From an uncultured Ignavibacteriales bacterium (GTDB taxonomy: Bacteria; Bacteroidota; Ignavibacteria; Ignavibacteriales; Melioribacteraceae): a stretch of 46,202 nucleotides of DNA. Under the pieces are notes generated by a model. That model had not been told where the DNA came from and made no database searches. It saw nothing but the letters and a program-made list of their open reading frames with translations. Both the position numbers and the translations under genes were made by a program. Below are positions 28,166 to 37,953 of the stretch, piece by piece; position 1 is the first letter of the stretch, and the number at the start of each line of letters is the position of its first letter. The stretch lies in contig CAMZLW010000021.1 in assembly GCA_947311785.1 (NCBI GenBank), positions 1 through 46,202 of the forward strand, written 5' to 3'.

Positions 28166-29143
28166 ATGTCAGAATATCCAACCGTAAGGTTAAGACGATT
28201 GCGACACAATCCGCTTGTGCGTGATATGATTAGAGAAACACATTTGCGAAAATCAGATTTGATTTATCCTTTATTTGTTGCTCCAGGAAGTGGAGTAAAA
28301 AACGAAGTTCGCTCAATGCCTGGTGTATTTCAAATGTCAATTGATGTTCTTGTTGAAGAATGTAAGGAAGTTGTGGCACTCGGAATTCCAGCAATAATAC
28401 TTTTTGGAATTCCAGAGCATAAAGATGAAGTTGGCTCAGAAGCCTATGATGACGAGGGAATAATCCAACGTGCTGTTCGTGCAATCAAAAAGGTAATCAA
28501 TAATTTATTGGTTATCACAGATGTTTGCTTGTGCGAATATACATCGCATGGGCATTGTGGATTATTACGCGATGGCGAAATACTTAACGATGAAACTGTT
28601 GAGCTACTTGTAAAGGAAGCAATATCCCACGCCAAGGCTGGGGCAGATATGATTGCTCCATCGGATATGATGGATGGAAGAGTTGCTGCAATCCGCCACG
28701 GGCTTGACGAAAATGGATTTAGCAAAATTCCAATTATGAGTTATGCTGTTAAATATTCGTCTGGTTATTACGGACCATTTCGTGATGCTGCAGATTCTAC
28801 TCCAGCTTTTGGAGATAGACGTTCGCACCAAATGGATGAAGCAAATAGCGATGAAGCAATTCGTGAAGCAGAATCTGATATACTTGAAGGTGCCGATATT
28901 ATTATGGTTAAACCTGCTGGACCATATATGGATGTTATCCGCAGAATAAAAGATGAGTTTAATATTCCCCTTGCTGCGTATCAAGTTAGTGGTGAGTATT
29001 CAATTATTAAAGCTGGTGGAAAACTTGATTGGATAGACGAAGAACGCGTTATGATTGAATCACTTCTTGGAATTAAAAGAGCTGGTGCAGACATGATACT
29101 TACATACTTTGCAAAAGATGTAGCAAAATTATTAAAAGAATGA
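28166..29143 (+). CDS. hemB: Porphobilinogen synthase (5-aminolevulinate dehydratase)
   Basis: A 325-residue enzyme that condenses two 5-aminolevulinate molecules into porphobilinogen. The zinc-site cysteines are in [14 protein letters not shown] (Cys121, Cys123, Cys131 from this start), so it is the Zn-dependent type. The two active-site lysines lie in [17 protein letters not shown] and [13 protein letters not shown]. Two consecutive ATGs exist at 28163 and 28166. The AGGAG site is 3 nt from the first and 6 nt from the second, so I prefer the second. Confidence 0.96.
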   Translation: MSEYPTVRLRRLRHNPLVRDMIRETHLRKSDLIYPLFVAPGSGVKNEVRSMPGVFQMSIDVLVEECKEVVALGIPAIILFGIPEHKDEVGSEAYDDEGIIQRAVRAIKKVINNLLVITDVCLCEYTSHGHCGLLRDGEILNDETVELLVKEAISHAKAGADMIAPSDMMDGRVAAIRHGLDENGFSKIPIMSYAVKYSSGYYGPFRDAADSTPAFGDRRSHQMDEANSDEAIREAESDILEGADIIMVKPAGPYMDVIRRIKDEFNIPLAAYQVSGEYSIIKAGGKLDWIDEERVMIESLLGIKRAGADMILTYFAKDVAKLLKE

Positions 29144-29162
29144 ACTCCCCCGCTACAAGCGA

Positions 29163-29252
29163 ATGGAGTATCAATCTGAATTTTATTTTGCCTTAAGTGG
29201 CGAAGAATTAACACTTATCCCGCACAGTGGGATTAAAATGGAAATAAAATGA
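29163..29252 (+). CDS. Possible 29-residue small ORF coupled to hemL
   Basis: An open frame of 29 codons lies between hemB and hemL, and its TGA overlaps the hemL ATG as ATGA. The peptide contains [19 protein letters not shown]. No strong ribosome binding site precedes it and nothing similar comes to mind, so it may be chance or part of an intergenic repeat. Confidence 0.25.
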   Translation: MEYQSEFYFALSGEELTLIPHSGIKMEIK

Positions 29253-30538
29253 ATTATACTAAAAGTAAAAAACTATTTGAAGAAGCAAAAAAATATATTC
29301 CTGGCGGAGTAAATTCACCTGTTCGTGCATTTAATTCTGTTGGCGGAACCCCTTTATTCGTCGAGCGTGGAGAGGGTTCTCGAATTTATGATGCCGACAA
29401 GAATGAATTTATTGAATACATTGGAAGTTGGGGGCCTCATCTTTTTGGGCATAATCCAAAATTCATTATGGATGCGTTAAACAAGAGTTTGCTAAACGGA
29501 ACAAGCTTTGGAGCACCAACTGAACTTGAAATAAAAATGGCAAAAATCATCACTGAGTTAGTTCCATCAATTGAAAAAATTAGAATGGTAAATAGTGGAA
29601 CAGAAGCAACAATGAGTGCTATCCGTGCAGCTCGTGGATTTACAAACCGTAATAAGTTTATAAAGTTTGAAGGTTGCTATCACGGACATGCCGATTATTT
29701 CCTTATCAAAGCTGGCTCTGGTGCATTAACATTCGGTGTTCCAACAAGTCCTGGTGTTACTGCCGCAAATGCAGCCGACACACTAGTTGCTGATTTTAAC
29801 AATATCGATTCTGTTAAATCTTTAATTCAAGAAAACAAAAACGAAATTGCTGCAATAATAATTGAGCCTATTGCTGGAAATATGGGCGTAGTTCCTGCAA
29901 ACAAAAATTTCCTTTCAGAACTTAGAACACTTTGTAATGAAGAAGGAATTGTTTTAATCTTTGATGAAGTTATGACAGGCTTTAGAGTTGCAAAAGGTGG
30001 AGCTCAAGAGGTTTATGGAATTCAACCTGATATGACTACATTTGGTAAAATTATTGGTGGCGGTCTTCCAGTTGGTGCGTTTGGCGGAAAGAGAGAAATT
30101 ATGGATACCCTTGCTCCTGTTGGACCTGTTTATCAAGCTGGAACATTGAGCGGAAATCCACTTGCAATGAGTGCAGGTCTTGCAGCTCTTACTCACATTA
30201 AAGAGAACAAAAATCTTTACCAGATCTTGGAGGAGAAAGGGAAATACCTCGAAGATGGATTAAAAGAGAATATGAGAAAATTGAATAAAACCTATGCTAT
30301 GACAAGGGTTGGTTCAATGAGCTGTCTTTTCTTCACAGAAGATAAAGTAAATAATTTTGCAACTGCACTAAAATCAGATGCAGAATTATATGGTAAGTAT
30401 TTTCATAAAATGTTAGAGAAAGGTATTTATCTTGCTCCATCACAATTTGAGGCTATGTTTATATCCACAGCACATTCCACAGAAGATTTAGATAAAACTA
30501 TTGAAGCAAATTATCTTTCGTTGAAAGAATTATTGTAA
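29249..30538 (+). CDS. hemL: Glutamate-1-semialdehyde 2,1-aminomutase
   Basis: A 429-residue PLP enzyme that converts glutamate-1-semialdehyde to 5-aminolevulinate, the second step of the C5 route. It starts with the family pattern [29 protein letters not shown] binds the cofactor phosphate, FDEVMTGFR holds the Asp that contacts the pyridine nitrogen, and the Schiff-base lysine is in [15 protein letters not shown] (Lys267). It closes the haem cluster. Its presence with hemA and the absence of hemA-type ALA synthase show that the organism uses the C5 route. Confidence 0.97.
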   Translation: MNYTKSKKLFEEAKKYIPGGVNSPVRAFNSVGGTPLFVERGEGSRIYDADKNEFIEYIGSWGPHLFGHNPKFIMDALNKSLLNGTSFGAPTELEIKMAKIITELVPSIEKIRMVNSGTEATMSAIRAARGFTNRNKFIKFEGCYHGHADYFLIKAGSGALTFGVPTSPGVTAANAADTLVADFNNIDSVKSLIQENKNEIAAIIIEPIAGNMGVVPANKNFLSELRTLCNEEGIVLIFDEVMTGFRVAKGGAQEVYGIQPDMTTFGKIIGGGLPVGAFGGKREIMDTLAPVGPVYQAGTLSGNPLAMSAGLAALTHIKENKNLYQILEEKGKYLEDGLKENMRKLNKTYAMTRVGSMSCLFFTEDKVNNFATALKSDAELYGKYFHKMLEKGIYLAPSQFEAMFISTAHSTEDLDKTIEANYLSLKELL

Positions 30539-30560
30539 AAGTTTTTTCTATAAACAATGA

Positions 30561-30585
30561 AATTCCCGTAAGCCATACGGGAATT
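30561..30585. terminator. Hairpin between convergent hemL and the T9SS gene
   Basis: AATTCCCGTA (30561-30570) and TACGGGAATT (30576-30585) form a perfect 10-bp stem with a 5-nt loop, 22 nt after the hemL stop. The T-run is weak on both strands, so it is a probable but not certain bidirectional terminator. Confidence 0.5.
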
Positions 30586-30629
30586 CCATTCTTCATAATT
30601 CCTTAAATAACTAGCTTCTTAAAAACCCA

Positions 30630-32306
30630 CTATTTTAGTAGCATCATCTTCATTGTTTTTGAAAAACCTTCTGCTTGTAAATTGTAAAAATATAAACCAC
30701 TGTTTAGATTTGAAGCATCAAAATTAATTGAATGATTTCCAGCAGAAAATTCTCTGTTAGCTAGTTCTACTACTTTTTGACCAAGTGCATTATATACAAT
30801 AATTGCAACATGTGATACATGCGGAACAGAAAAATTAATCTTGGTTGTAGGATTAAATGGATTGGGATGGTTTTGAGAAAGTTTAAATTCTCTTGGTGTG
30901 TTGATTTTAACATCTACAACATCTGAGTATTCATACGAACCATCTGTATCAATTTGTTTTAAACGATATTGTTTTGCCCCACTTAATTTTTCCGAATCTA
31001 CAAAAGAATATTCATTTATCGAATTGCTATTTCCATGTCCTTCAACAAATCCTATTGTTTCCCACTTACTTAACGGCGTGGTTGGAAGCAAAGCACGTTC
31101 AATTTCAAATCCAAAATTATTAATTTCTGTAGCAGTTTGCCAAGTAAGCAGAACTGAATTGTTTAGCACCTTAGCATTAAAAGATTGTAATTCAACTGGA
31201 AGAGCATCTCCGCCAACCGAAGCAGGCACCCATTGAGAGAATGCACTTACGCTTGAACAAACAATGGTATTTCCATCAACCGATTGTGAAGAATAAACTT
31301 CCCAATCAGAATCTTCTGTCTCACGTCTAAGCATTCTAATATTACTCATATCATTTATACCAGCATACGAACTTAAATCGAAAGTAACAGAGGTATTAAA
31401 CGAGCCTAAAGTTGTACCAATATCCCAAAATCCATCTGAACCAATTGTGTTTATTCCAGTTGGTGAACTTCCACCAGGGTTATCAGTTCTAAATTCTGCA
31501 TATAAATCATTCTTATCATTAGCAGAGCCACCTTTTGCTGCGGCAGTAAAATTGAAAGCAAGATTTATTTCCGACATATCAACTGCAGTAGCCATAATAC
31601 TATTACTACGCCCTTTGGCAGGAGAGGTTGTAACAGTTACATTTCTAGATAGTATGTTTCTTGAAAAACTTGAAGGATAGAATTTAACAGTAAAATCATA
31701 TCTTGCAGTACCACCGCAGAATGCCTGTACTACATTTGAGATTGAAGAATACTCAACATAAACTTGACCAGTACCATTTGCATTAAACTCTGAAACCCAA
31801 TCGGCATTACTACTACCAACATCAATAGTACCCCATCCATGCCCAACAACATTATCTCCAGGTCCATCAAGAGCGCCTGGATAAGAAATTTTTGCAACTG
31901 TTATACAGTTGGTTAAAACTAATTTGGGAACACCACCATCCGAAAGTGTAATTGTCCCCCCAGAATAAATTCTAAGATCGCCTCTTTCCCCTACAGTTGT
32001 AGGATTACCATTTACGTTTACTACATTAACATGCTTAAAATATCGTAATGTAAATACGCTAGATGTATAGGAAAGCCCCCCTGTGCCAGCAACTGCAGTC
32101 ATATTTTCAGCAGTTGCAGATGAGGATGAAGATCCATCCCATGAAAAAGTATCAAATGCATATACCCCTTTATTCATATGGTTAGCACACCCAGTTGCTG
32201 CCTCGTTAGTTAAGCTATATGTTAATAGTTGTGCGTTTGTAGCAGTTGAGATAAAGAATAGCACTGCTATTACAAGTAGCTGTTTATTAAAAGTATATTG
32301 TTTCAT
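30630..32306 (-). CDS. Secreted protein with type IX secretion (Por) sorting domain
   Basis: A 558-residue exported protein. It has a Sec signal peptide (about 1-25, ending ATNAQ) and a C-terminal type A T9SS sorting domain of about 80 residues (about 478-558), with the linker LSQNHPNPFNPTTKINF, VYNALGQKV, LNSGLYFYNL and a basic ending KTMKMMLLK. The region just before it (about 375-470) resembles the common fibronectin-like segment LQSFNAKVLNNSVLLTWQTATEINNFGFEIER. The N-terminal part is not recognised. The product should reach the outer membrane and be secreted or cell-surface attached by T9SS. A GGGAG site precedes the ATG. Confidence 0.88.
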   Translation of the reverse strand: MKQYTFNKQLLVIAVLFFISTATNAQLLTYSLTNEAATGCANHMNKGVYAFDTFSWDGSSSSSATAENMTAVAGTGGLSYTSSVFTLRYFKHVNVVNVNGNPTTVGERGDLRIYSGGTITLSDGGVPKLVLTNCITVAKISYPGALDGPGDNVVGHGWGTIDVGSSNADWVSEFNANGTGQVYVEYSSISNVVQAFCGGTARYDFTVKFYPSSFSRNILSRNVTVTTSPAKGRSNSIMATAVDMSEINLAFNFTAAAKGGSANDKNDLYAEFRTDNPGGSSPTGINTIGSDGFWDIGTTLGSFNTSVTFDLSSYAGINDMSNIRMLRRETEDSDWEVYSSQSVDGNTIVCSSVSAFSQWVPASVGGDALPVELQSFNAKVLNNSVLLTWQTATEINNFGFEIERALLPTTPLSKWETIGFVEGHGNSNSINEYSFVDSEKLSGAKQYRLKQIDTDGSYEYSDVVDVKINTPREFKLSQNHPNPFNPTTKINFSVPHVSHVAIIVYNALGQKVVELANREFSAGNHSINFDASNLNSGLYFYNLQAEGFSKTMKMMLLK

Positions 32307-32491
32307 GTTTTCTCCCGCCTTTGTTAGTTATTATTAAATCAATTGATGAGCTTCTACACACATATTGAAATTGATAATTTAATATTGGGAATTGTTGTTT
32401 GAAGTTCAATCCCATAAGTTGGGGATAAGGGAAAAATTGTGATACAAATCAAAACTTAAAAAATATTTTTGTTCTTCTGCTAAATAATTTT

Positions 32492-33478
32492 TTACTTAGT
32501 TAAATTCATTATTTTTTTCAATTCTTCTTTACTAACTGTAAGTAGTTCTGGCTTCACAAGTCTGGGGGTTAGAGTATGCCATTTTTTATTTTTTAAAAAA
32601 ACAATTTTAAATAATTTTAATGCTTCATCCATTTCGCCAGCATTGGCAAGGGTTACAGCGTGCCAAAATTTCATTTCTATATTATTGGGAAACATATCTT
32701 CGGCAGCTCCATATTCTTTTACTGCACCTTCAATGTTTCCGTATTCAATTTCTAAATCGCCTTTATTCATATGCTCATAAGCTCTGTGAACTTTTAGCAA
32801 CCGCTTCATTTCTTTAATTGGATTTTTGTGATCATCAATTCGTAAATCGACTAATCTATCTTCCCAAATATTTCCAGTAGCTTTAGCACGGACAACTAAT
32901 ATTGCTGCAGATTGTTTTCCACGAATATCTCCACCCTCTGCTTGTGCCGCTTCCAACGCCGCTAAAAGTCTTTCAGCTAATGGTAACTTTTCCGATTCAA
33001 GAAATGCTTTTTCCATTGCTCCCCAAACTGTGTTTTTCTCCATCAAATTTGCTTGAACAGAATAGTTTTCTCCATTTAGATTTCCAGCAAATGGAATGCA
33101 CCTTGCCCCAGTAAACACAGCGGTTTCACCACTATTATCCAAAATAGCTAGTTGTCTTACTTCTCTTCCCTCATCGCTAGTCAATAATAATTTTAATGTT
33201 TCATTTGCCGATTTTCCACTCTTCATTAATTTCAAACCATCTGGACCAAATGCTGGATTGATAAACGACTGCGTTGCAACCACGCCAACACCAGCCTCGC
33301 CCCACGCCACAAGAGTTCCAACAGAAAACCAATGCGATTGTACTGCTACTCCCATTTCTCCTGTATTGCTATCACGTGCAACTATTGAGTAAGTGTGGGC
33401 AAGTGGCTCTTTCCCAATAGGAGATTGGGCAAAAAGGGATTGACTTAAAACAAAAATGCTTATTATAATATATTTCAT
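32492..33478 (-). CDS. DUF1028 family secreted protein (Ntn-hydrolase-like)
   Basis: A 328-residue protein starting at the ATG at 33478. This start places an AGAGGAA site about 6 nt upstream and gives a proper signal peptide (MKYIIISIFVLSQSLFAQ); a longer frame to 33505 adds residues ahead of the signal and is less likely. The segment HTYSIVARDSNTGEMGVAVQS then GVGVVATQSF is characteristic of DUF1028, which has an Ntn-hydrolase-like fold. The C-terminal 100 residues look like TPR-type helices (EYGNIEGAVKEYGAAEDMFP, HAVTLANAGEMDEALKLF). It is probably periplasmic. The substrate is unknown. Confidence 0.85.
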   Translation of the reverse strand: MKYIIISIFVLSQSLFAQSPIGKEPLAHTYSIVARDSNTGEMGVAVQSHWFSVGTLVAWGEAGVGVVATQSFINPAFGPDGLKLMKSGKSANETLKLLLTSDEGREVRQLAILDNSGETAVFTGARCIPFAGNLNGENYSVQANLMEKNTVWGAMEKAFLESEKLPLAERLLAALEAAQAEGGDIRGKQSAAILVVRAKATGNIWEDRLVDLRIDDHKNPIKEMKRLLKVHRAYEHMNKGDLEIEYGNIEGAVKEYGAAEDMFPNNIEMKFWHAVTLANAGEMDEALKLFKIVFLKNKKWHTLTPRLVKPELLTVSKEELKKIMNLTK

Positions 33479-33523
33479 TCTATTTCCTCTAAATTTATTG
33501 AGCAACTGGCAAATAACAGCTCA

Positions 33524-34045
33524 CTAATTGAATCCATTAATATTTACTTTTTCGGTATCCACTAAATCTACACCTTCAGCATCAAGCCGAGCTTCTACCG
33601 TCCACTTAACATAAACTTGTCTATCACTCATAAAACTAAGAGCAGCATTAAGCGTTTGTGCAAGTTCCGACTTCATAAAATCTGGTTGTTTCGAATCTGG
33701 AGTTTGAAGCTCAAAATCAAATTTCTCTTTGTATCCTGCCTGGTAAGTTTTTTGATTTTCTAGTGTTACACCATGTCTGTAAATTTCGTGAGTGTGTGTA
33801 TCAGTTTCGCCATCGCTTTTTCTAGTTTTTGTTACTTTTCTTCCAATCAGTTCAACAACTAATCTATTTCCAATAATTTCTTTTTTTGTGTGAAGTTCAA
33901 AATTACCTTTTATAATTTCGCCTGAATTAACCGAAGTATTTTGCAAATAAATTTTAATTGAACCTCGTAAAAATCTTAAAATAAAATAAGCCGCAATAGA
34001 AATTATAACAGCTACAACTACACCAATAATTAAATACCCAACCAT
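33524..34045 (-). CDS. Membrane-anchored Spo0M/arrestin-like protein
   Basis: A 173-residue protein with one N-terminal membrane helix (about 3-24) and a beta-rich domain. IKIYLQNTSVNSGEIIKGNFELHTKKEIIGNRLVVELIGRK and the ending VKWTVEARLDAEGVDLVDTEKVNI resemble the Spo0M or arrestin-N fold, in which a beta sandwich mediates protein contacts. This assignment is by pattern only. The gene is upstream of and on the same strand as the DUF1028 gene and may share its transcript. An AAGGACGAGA site precedes the ATG. Confidence 0.6.
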   Translation of the reverse strand: MVGYLIIGVVVAVIISIAAYFILRFLRGSIKIYLQNTSVNSGEIIKGNFELHTKKEIIGNRLVVELIGRKVTKTRKSDGETDTHTHEIYRHGVTLENQKTYQAGYKEKFDFELQTPDSKQPDFMKSELAQTLNAALSFMSDRQVYVKWTVEARLDAEGVDLVDTEKVNINGFN

Positions 34046-34192
34046 GTTCTCGTCCTTTTATTTAATGTTATCATTCACAAATTAGTAAAACTATACGACT
34101 TTTTTTGTTATTGAAAAAATATTTTTTATCATTTCTGTTGCGTTTTCATTTTGTATTTTGTCATTTGAATTTTATTCTTTTCGTTTAGCTTT

Positions 34193-34206
34193 TGCATCTA
34201 GATGCA
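34193..34206. promoter_or_regulatory. 14-bp palindrome upstream of the lipase-like gene
   Basis: TGCATCTAGATGCA is a perfect palindrome 30 nt upstream of the ATG at 34236, in the divergent spacer with the Spo0M-like gene. It could be an operator. There is no further evidence. Confidence 0.3.
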
Positions 34207-34235
34207 TTTTACACTAAAAAAAATTAGCGGTTTAT

Positions 34236-34970
34236 ATGAAATTTATAATTACTACACTCTTTATGGCTAACTCATTTGCATTTAGCTTTGCCCAGCCAAA
34301 GACAATTCCTAACGAAAAACCATCAAAAAAAGAATTTGTATTTGTGCTTCACGGCTTAGCTGGTGGTGCTTTAACAATTTCCCCTTTAGCAAACAGAATT
34401 GAAGATGCTGGTTTTGATGTGCAAATAATTGATTATAAAACTTTAGGAACTACCCCTGAAGAAATTATGATTGAAGTTAGCAAAAAACTCGAAGACACAA
34501 TGCCCAACTCAAATACTACAGTTAATTTTGTTGGATATTCACTCGGCTCAATTGTAATACGTGCTTACTTAGATAGCAATAAAGTTAGTAACCTAGGAAG
34601 AGTTGTTCTTATTGCCCCGCCAAATAAGGGTTCGCCAGTGGCAGATTTTTTTAAAGATACTTGGATAATTGATCTTTTTGGAGAAACAATAAAATTTCTG
34701 GGAACCGATTCAACGAGTTTTCCAAATTCAATTGGCGACCCCTATTATCCTGTTGGAATTATTGCTGGCGTTGGAGCAAGCTCTTTAAATAATTTTTTCT
34801 TGCCAGGGCTGGATGATGGAATTGTTCCATTAGAATCTACTAAACTTAATAATACTACTGATATGATTGCCTTTGATGAAAGTCATATTTGGATGAAATT
34901 TAAAAAGAAAGTTGCCAACCAAACAATTGAATTTTTGAAGAATGGTAAGTTTAAGAGAGATAGTGAGTAG
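34236..34970 (+). CDS. Secreted alpha/beta hydrolase, lipase-like
   Basis: A 244-residue protein with a signal peptide (about 1-19, ending FSFAQ). FVFVLHGLAGGA is the oxyanion region after the first core strand. GYSLG (100-104) is the nucleophile elbow with Ser102. The Asp in LDDGIVPLES and the His in DESHIWMKF complete a plausible triad. It resembles PGAP1-like or triacylglycerol lipase-type esterases acting in the periplasm or outside the cell. The exact substrate cannot be read from the sequence. Confidence 0.8.
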   Translation: MKFIITTLFMANSFAFSFAQPKTIPNEKPSKKEFVFVLHGLAGGALTISPLANRIEDAGFDVQIIDYKTLGTTPEEIMIEVSKKLEDTMPNSNTTVNFVGYSLGSIVIRAYLDSNKVSNLGRVVLIAPPNKGSPVADFFKDTWIIDLFGETIKFLGTDSTSFPNSIGDPYYPVGIIAGVGASSLNNFFLPGLDDGIVPLESTKLNNTTDMIAFDESHIWMKFKKKVANQTIEFLKNGKFKRDSE

Positions 34971-35162
34971 GCTATACTTCCCCAAAAGTAAGTTTGAATT
35001 TTGATTCTTGGCTTTTATAATTTATTTGATTTTTATCTTTTGCTCTTTGTTTTTACTCCCCCAAAAGACCAACAAAAATTTTACATCAACTTCCATTTTG
35101 AGAAACATATTAAAATTCCTATTTTGCAAATCTATTACTCATCGATAACCAAAGGAGAAAAA

Positions 35163-35615
35163 ATGAAGCGACTATTTATCTTATCAGCATCTTTAATATT
35201 TCTATTACTTACTAATGTTTTGTTTGCACAGCACGAGGATATAACAGGATTATGGAAAACAATTGACGACGAAACTGGGAATCCTAAATCTGTTGTAAAA
35301 ATATATTTAGAAGAGGGAAAACTCTATGGCGATATTGTTAAATTATTCCGTAAACCTGGCGAAGACCAAGACCCAGTATGCGATAAATGCGATGACGACG
35401 ACCCACGCAAAGACAAAAAAATTATAGGTATGACAATTATTACCGATATGGAGTTTGACGATGGCGAATGGGAAGATGGTGAAATTCTTGACCCTAAAAA
35501 AGGAAAAACTTACGATTGCAAACTTTGGATTGAAGATGGGAAGTTACAAGTGCGTGGTTACATTGCGTTCTTCTACCGTACTCAAGAGTGGTTAAGATAT
35601 GATGGTGAGATTTGA
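35163..35615 (+). CDS. DUF2147 family secreted protein
   Basis: A 150-residue protein. I chose the ATG at 35163 because an AAAGGAGAAA site lies directly upstream and the first residues then form a signal peptide (MKRLFILSASLIFLLLTNVLFAQ, about 23 residues). The frame stays open further upstream but has no signal or site there. GLWKTIDDETGNPKSVVKIYLEEGKLYGDIVKLF is the DUF2147 N-terminal pattern, and GYIAFFYRTQEWLRYD ends it. The middle has an acidic segment with CDKC that may bind metal. It is probably a periplasmic lipocalin-like protein of unknown role. Confidence 0.85.
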   Translation: MKRLFILSASLIFLLLTNVLFAQHEDITGLWKTIDDETGNPKSVVKIYLEEGKLYGDIVKLFRKPGEDQDPVCDKCDDDDPRKDKKIIGMTIITDMEFDDGEWEDGEILDPKKGKTYDCKLWIEDGKLQVRGYIAFFYRTQEWLRYDGEI

Positions 35616-35636
35616 GATAAAAGGGAAAAAAATTAG

Positions 35637-35657
35637 AGACGATTCGTTGAATCGTCT
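35637..35657. repeat. GAGACG-family hairpin after the DUF2147 gene
   Basis: AGACGATTC and GAATCGTCT form a perfect 9-bp stem with loop GTT. The core is shared with the hairpin at 244-272. It is followed by an eight-C run (35659-35666), unusual in this AT-rich sequence. It lies 22 nt after the gene and may serve as a terminator. Confidence 0.6.
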
Positions 35658-35741
35658 TCCCCCCCCATTTTAAATTATTTTAGAGTTTGTTCTAAGTTAA
35701 TTTGGTGAATATCTTTTTTGATATCATGCTATGTACTGTGC

Positions 35742-37184
35742 CTATAATTTTTCAACAACAATTCCAGCAGCTTCTTCTTCAACTTCAATTACTTTTATTA
35801 CAGTTTCTGAACTTGTGCTAATAATTGAAATAGTTGAAATGTTTTTCTCATCTTTAACTCGGTATGTTGGAATAAATTTTCCGTTTAAGTTTTGGTTGGT
35901 TACATACAAGTATTCATTATCCTTAGTAATATCAATGCCAAATGGCATATTCATTGTTGGATGAGAAATAGTATTTGTTTTGCTCCAAAAATTATTTGTT
36001 TTGGTTACAACTTCAATTGCATTTCCACCATTAGAAGAAATATAAATTTTATTTCCTAATTTAGAAATAGCTATTCCCATTGGATTTGATAGAAGAGGTA
36101 TTCTTTTAACCAATGCTTGGCTTCCAGCATTTAAAACTAAAAGCTCATTTGTGTTTTTGGCTGACGCATAAAGGTAGTTTCCATCATTTGATACTTCAAG
36201 AAAGAGTGGATGAAAATTGGTGTTAAGAGAAAAACGTGCGTTAATAACTGTATTATTTTGTGTGTTTATTATGTAGATAATATTATTATTTGCATCGGCA
36301 ACATAGAGCAACTTTCTGTTTTCATCCAGTGCCAAACCATGCAACAAGCCACTAAGTAAAAAAGTTATTTTTTTATGTACTGTCATGTCGTTTGTGTTAA
36401 TTACATATATTGCATTATTAGTTGTAGTGGTAGTTGAAGCCGTTGAGATGTACGCCCTTGTTCCATTAGAATTTATTTTAATTATACCAGCATTAGTTAT
36501 ATTACTTATTGAAGCCACTACGCTATTATCACTTTTTCTTATTTTAACAAATTTGTTTGAGGCACTAAGGGTTACATAATAATATGCACCATACTCCGCA
36601 ACCCAATAGGGAGAGTCCTCTAAAGTTGTATCTTTATGCAGGTTGGTTATGTGCGAAACAACATTTTGTGTTCCATCAATTGTTGAAATATTTTCACTTT
36701 CAGAATTACAAACATATACTCTATAGTTACTTGGGTTTTCAAACGGAACTTCGCCTTTATTGTTTTTTGCACCAGAGCCAATCCAATTTGAAAGTGTAGA
36801 AATTTGACCACTTGATAAAATTTTATGGTTATAGGATGTTGGAGATTCAACTTTGTCTTTAACAAATTGCATTATTAAACTTTTTTCAACATTGTAAGGA
36901 ATTACTACATCGCCACCATAAAACACGTTGCTTTGATAAGGGCGTTTGGAAGAACCACTCATAATATCCAAATGGTTTTCGGTAGTTAAACCATTGCTTG
37001 GGTTGCTACCACTATGGCAACCACTTACAGCACATGTTTTATTTAAAATATTTGCAACGGCTTCGGTTTGATATCCATAGTTAGTTTCTTTGTTTACATC
37101 ATCATGCTCAACCAAAGTGCAACTTGCAAAAACAAATGTTGAAAAAGGGATTAAAACTAAAATGTTTTTAGGAAATACTTTCAT
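35742..37184 (-). CDS. Beta-propeller lipoprotein with an N-terminal CX4CH haem motif
   Basis: A 480-residue protein with a signal sequence ending FVFASC, a lipobox with Cys22. Residues about 38-140 form a cytochrome-like region with CAVSGCH (Cys51, Cys56, His57), a CX4CH version of the haem c motif. Residues about 150-480 are a YncE-like propeller with repeated blade segments, such as VYVCNSESENISTIDG, LLYVADANNNIIYIIN and KIYISSNGGNAIEVV. It is likely attached to the periplasmic or outer face of a membrane. Related propeller-cytochrome proteins occur in this phylum with unknown partners. Confidence 0.8.
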   Translation of the reverse strand: MKVFPKNILVLIPFSTFVFASCTLVEHDDVNKETNYGYQTEAVANILNKTCAVSGCHSGSNPSNGLTTENHLDIMSGSSKRPYQSNVFYGGDVVIPYNVEKSLIMQFVKDKVESPTSYNHKILSSGQISTLSNWIGSGAKNNKGEVPFENPSNYRVYVCNSESENISTIDGTQNVVSHITNLHKDTTLEDSPYWVAEYGAYYYVTLSASNKFVKIRKSDNSVVASISNITNAGIIKINSNGTRAYISTASTTTTTNNAIYVINTNDMTVHKKITFLLSGLLHGLALDENRKLLYVADANNNIIYIINTQNNTVINARFSLNTNFHPLFLEVSNDGNYLYASAKNTNELLVLNAGSQALVKRIPLLSNPMGIAISKLGNKIYISSNGGNAIEVVTKTNNFWSKTNTISHPTMNMPFGIDITKDNEYLYVTNQNLNGKFIPTYRVKDEKNISTISIISTSSETVIKVIEVEEEAAGIVVEKL

Positions 37185-37403
37185 GTTATCTCAAATAGTT
37201 TGCTTTAATAAATTACGACAAAAAATATACCAATTAAATTTTAAACATTTGCTGATAAAACAAGTAAAATATGTGTTGGAATTATATTTGTGTAAAATTT
37301 TCCTGTTAAAAATACACTTTCGGAAGACTAATGTTTATAGTACTTTTATGAAACAATAATCCTTCTCAACAGTTTTTCTCTTTTGCAACGGCTCAATAGA
37401 GCT

Positions 37404-37952
37404 TTAATCGTTTATGAAAATATAAATTAAACTATCACCCAATCTTTTTTTTGCTTCTTGTCCAAATGCTTCTTCATCTATTTTTTTTGTTTGAATAGAG
37501 CGCTCAATTAAAAAGACTCCATCTTTAGTAAGAAAATCATTTTCTAAAATATTTTTATAGGCTTCGTGAATATCGTTATTAAAAAAAGGCGGGTCAGCTA
37601 TTATCAAATCATACTTATCGTGTTCAACAAGTTTAGAAAAACGGAGAGCTTCCATGTTAAAAATTCTACAATATTCCGAAGCATCTAAGCTCACAATATT
37701 TTCGTTTAACATTTTTTGAACTTTAAAATCTTTTTCAACAAAATGAACCATATCCGCACCACGACTAAGTGATTCTAATCCTAAAGAACCAGAGCCAGCA
37801 TAAATATCGCACATTTTAATTCCATCAAAATAGACATGTTGCCGTAGCATGTTAAAAATTGCTTCTTTGTTTTTATCGGTAGTAGGTCTAACTAATTTCG
37901 ATTTTGGAAATTTTATTGTGCGTCCGCGATATTCTCCTGCAATAATTCTCAT
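37404..37952 (-). CDS. rsmD: 16S rRNA (guanine966-N2)-methyltransferase
   Basis: A 182-residue SAM-dependent enzyme that methylates G966 of 16S rRNA. It has the RsmD opening MRIIAGEYRGRTIKFPK and RPTTDKNKEAIFNML, the SAM-binding loop CDIYAGSGSLGLESLSRGA (48-66) and the catalytic motif DPPF (120-123). It starts one base after the stop of the PilM-like gene, so it is the last gene of that minus-strand operon. Confidence 0.93.
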   Translation of the reverse strand: MRIIAGEYRGRTIKFPKSKLVRPTTDKNKEAIFNMLRQHVYFDGIKMCDIYAGSGSLGLESLSRGADMVHFVEKDFKVQKMLNENIVSLDASEYCRIFNMEALRFSKLVEHDKYDLIIADPPFFNNDIHEAYKNILENDFLTKDGVFLIERSIQTKKIDEEAFGQEAKKRLGDSLIYIFIND

Positions 37953-37953
37953 T

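Noticed and set aside
35659-35666. C8 tract as a phase-variation site
   Set aside because: It lies outside any coding region and is not placed in a promoter that I can identify.
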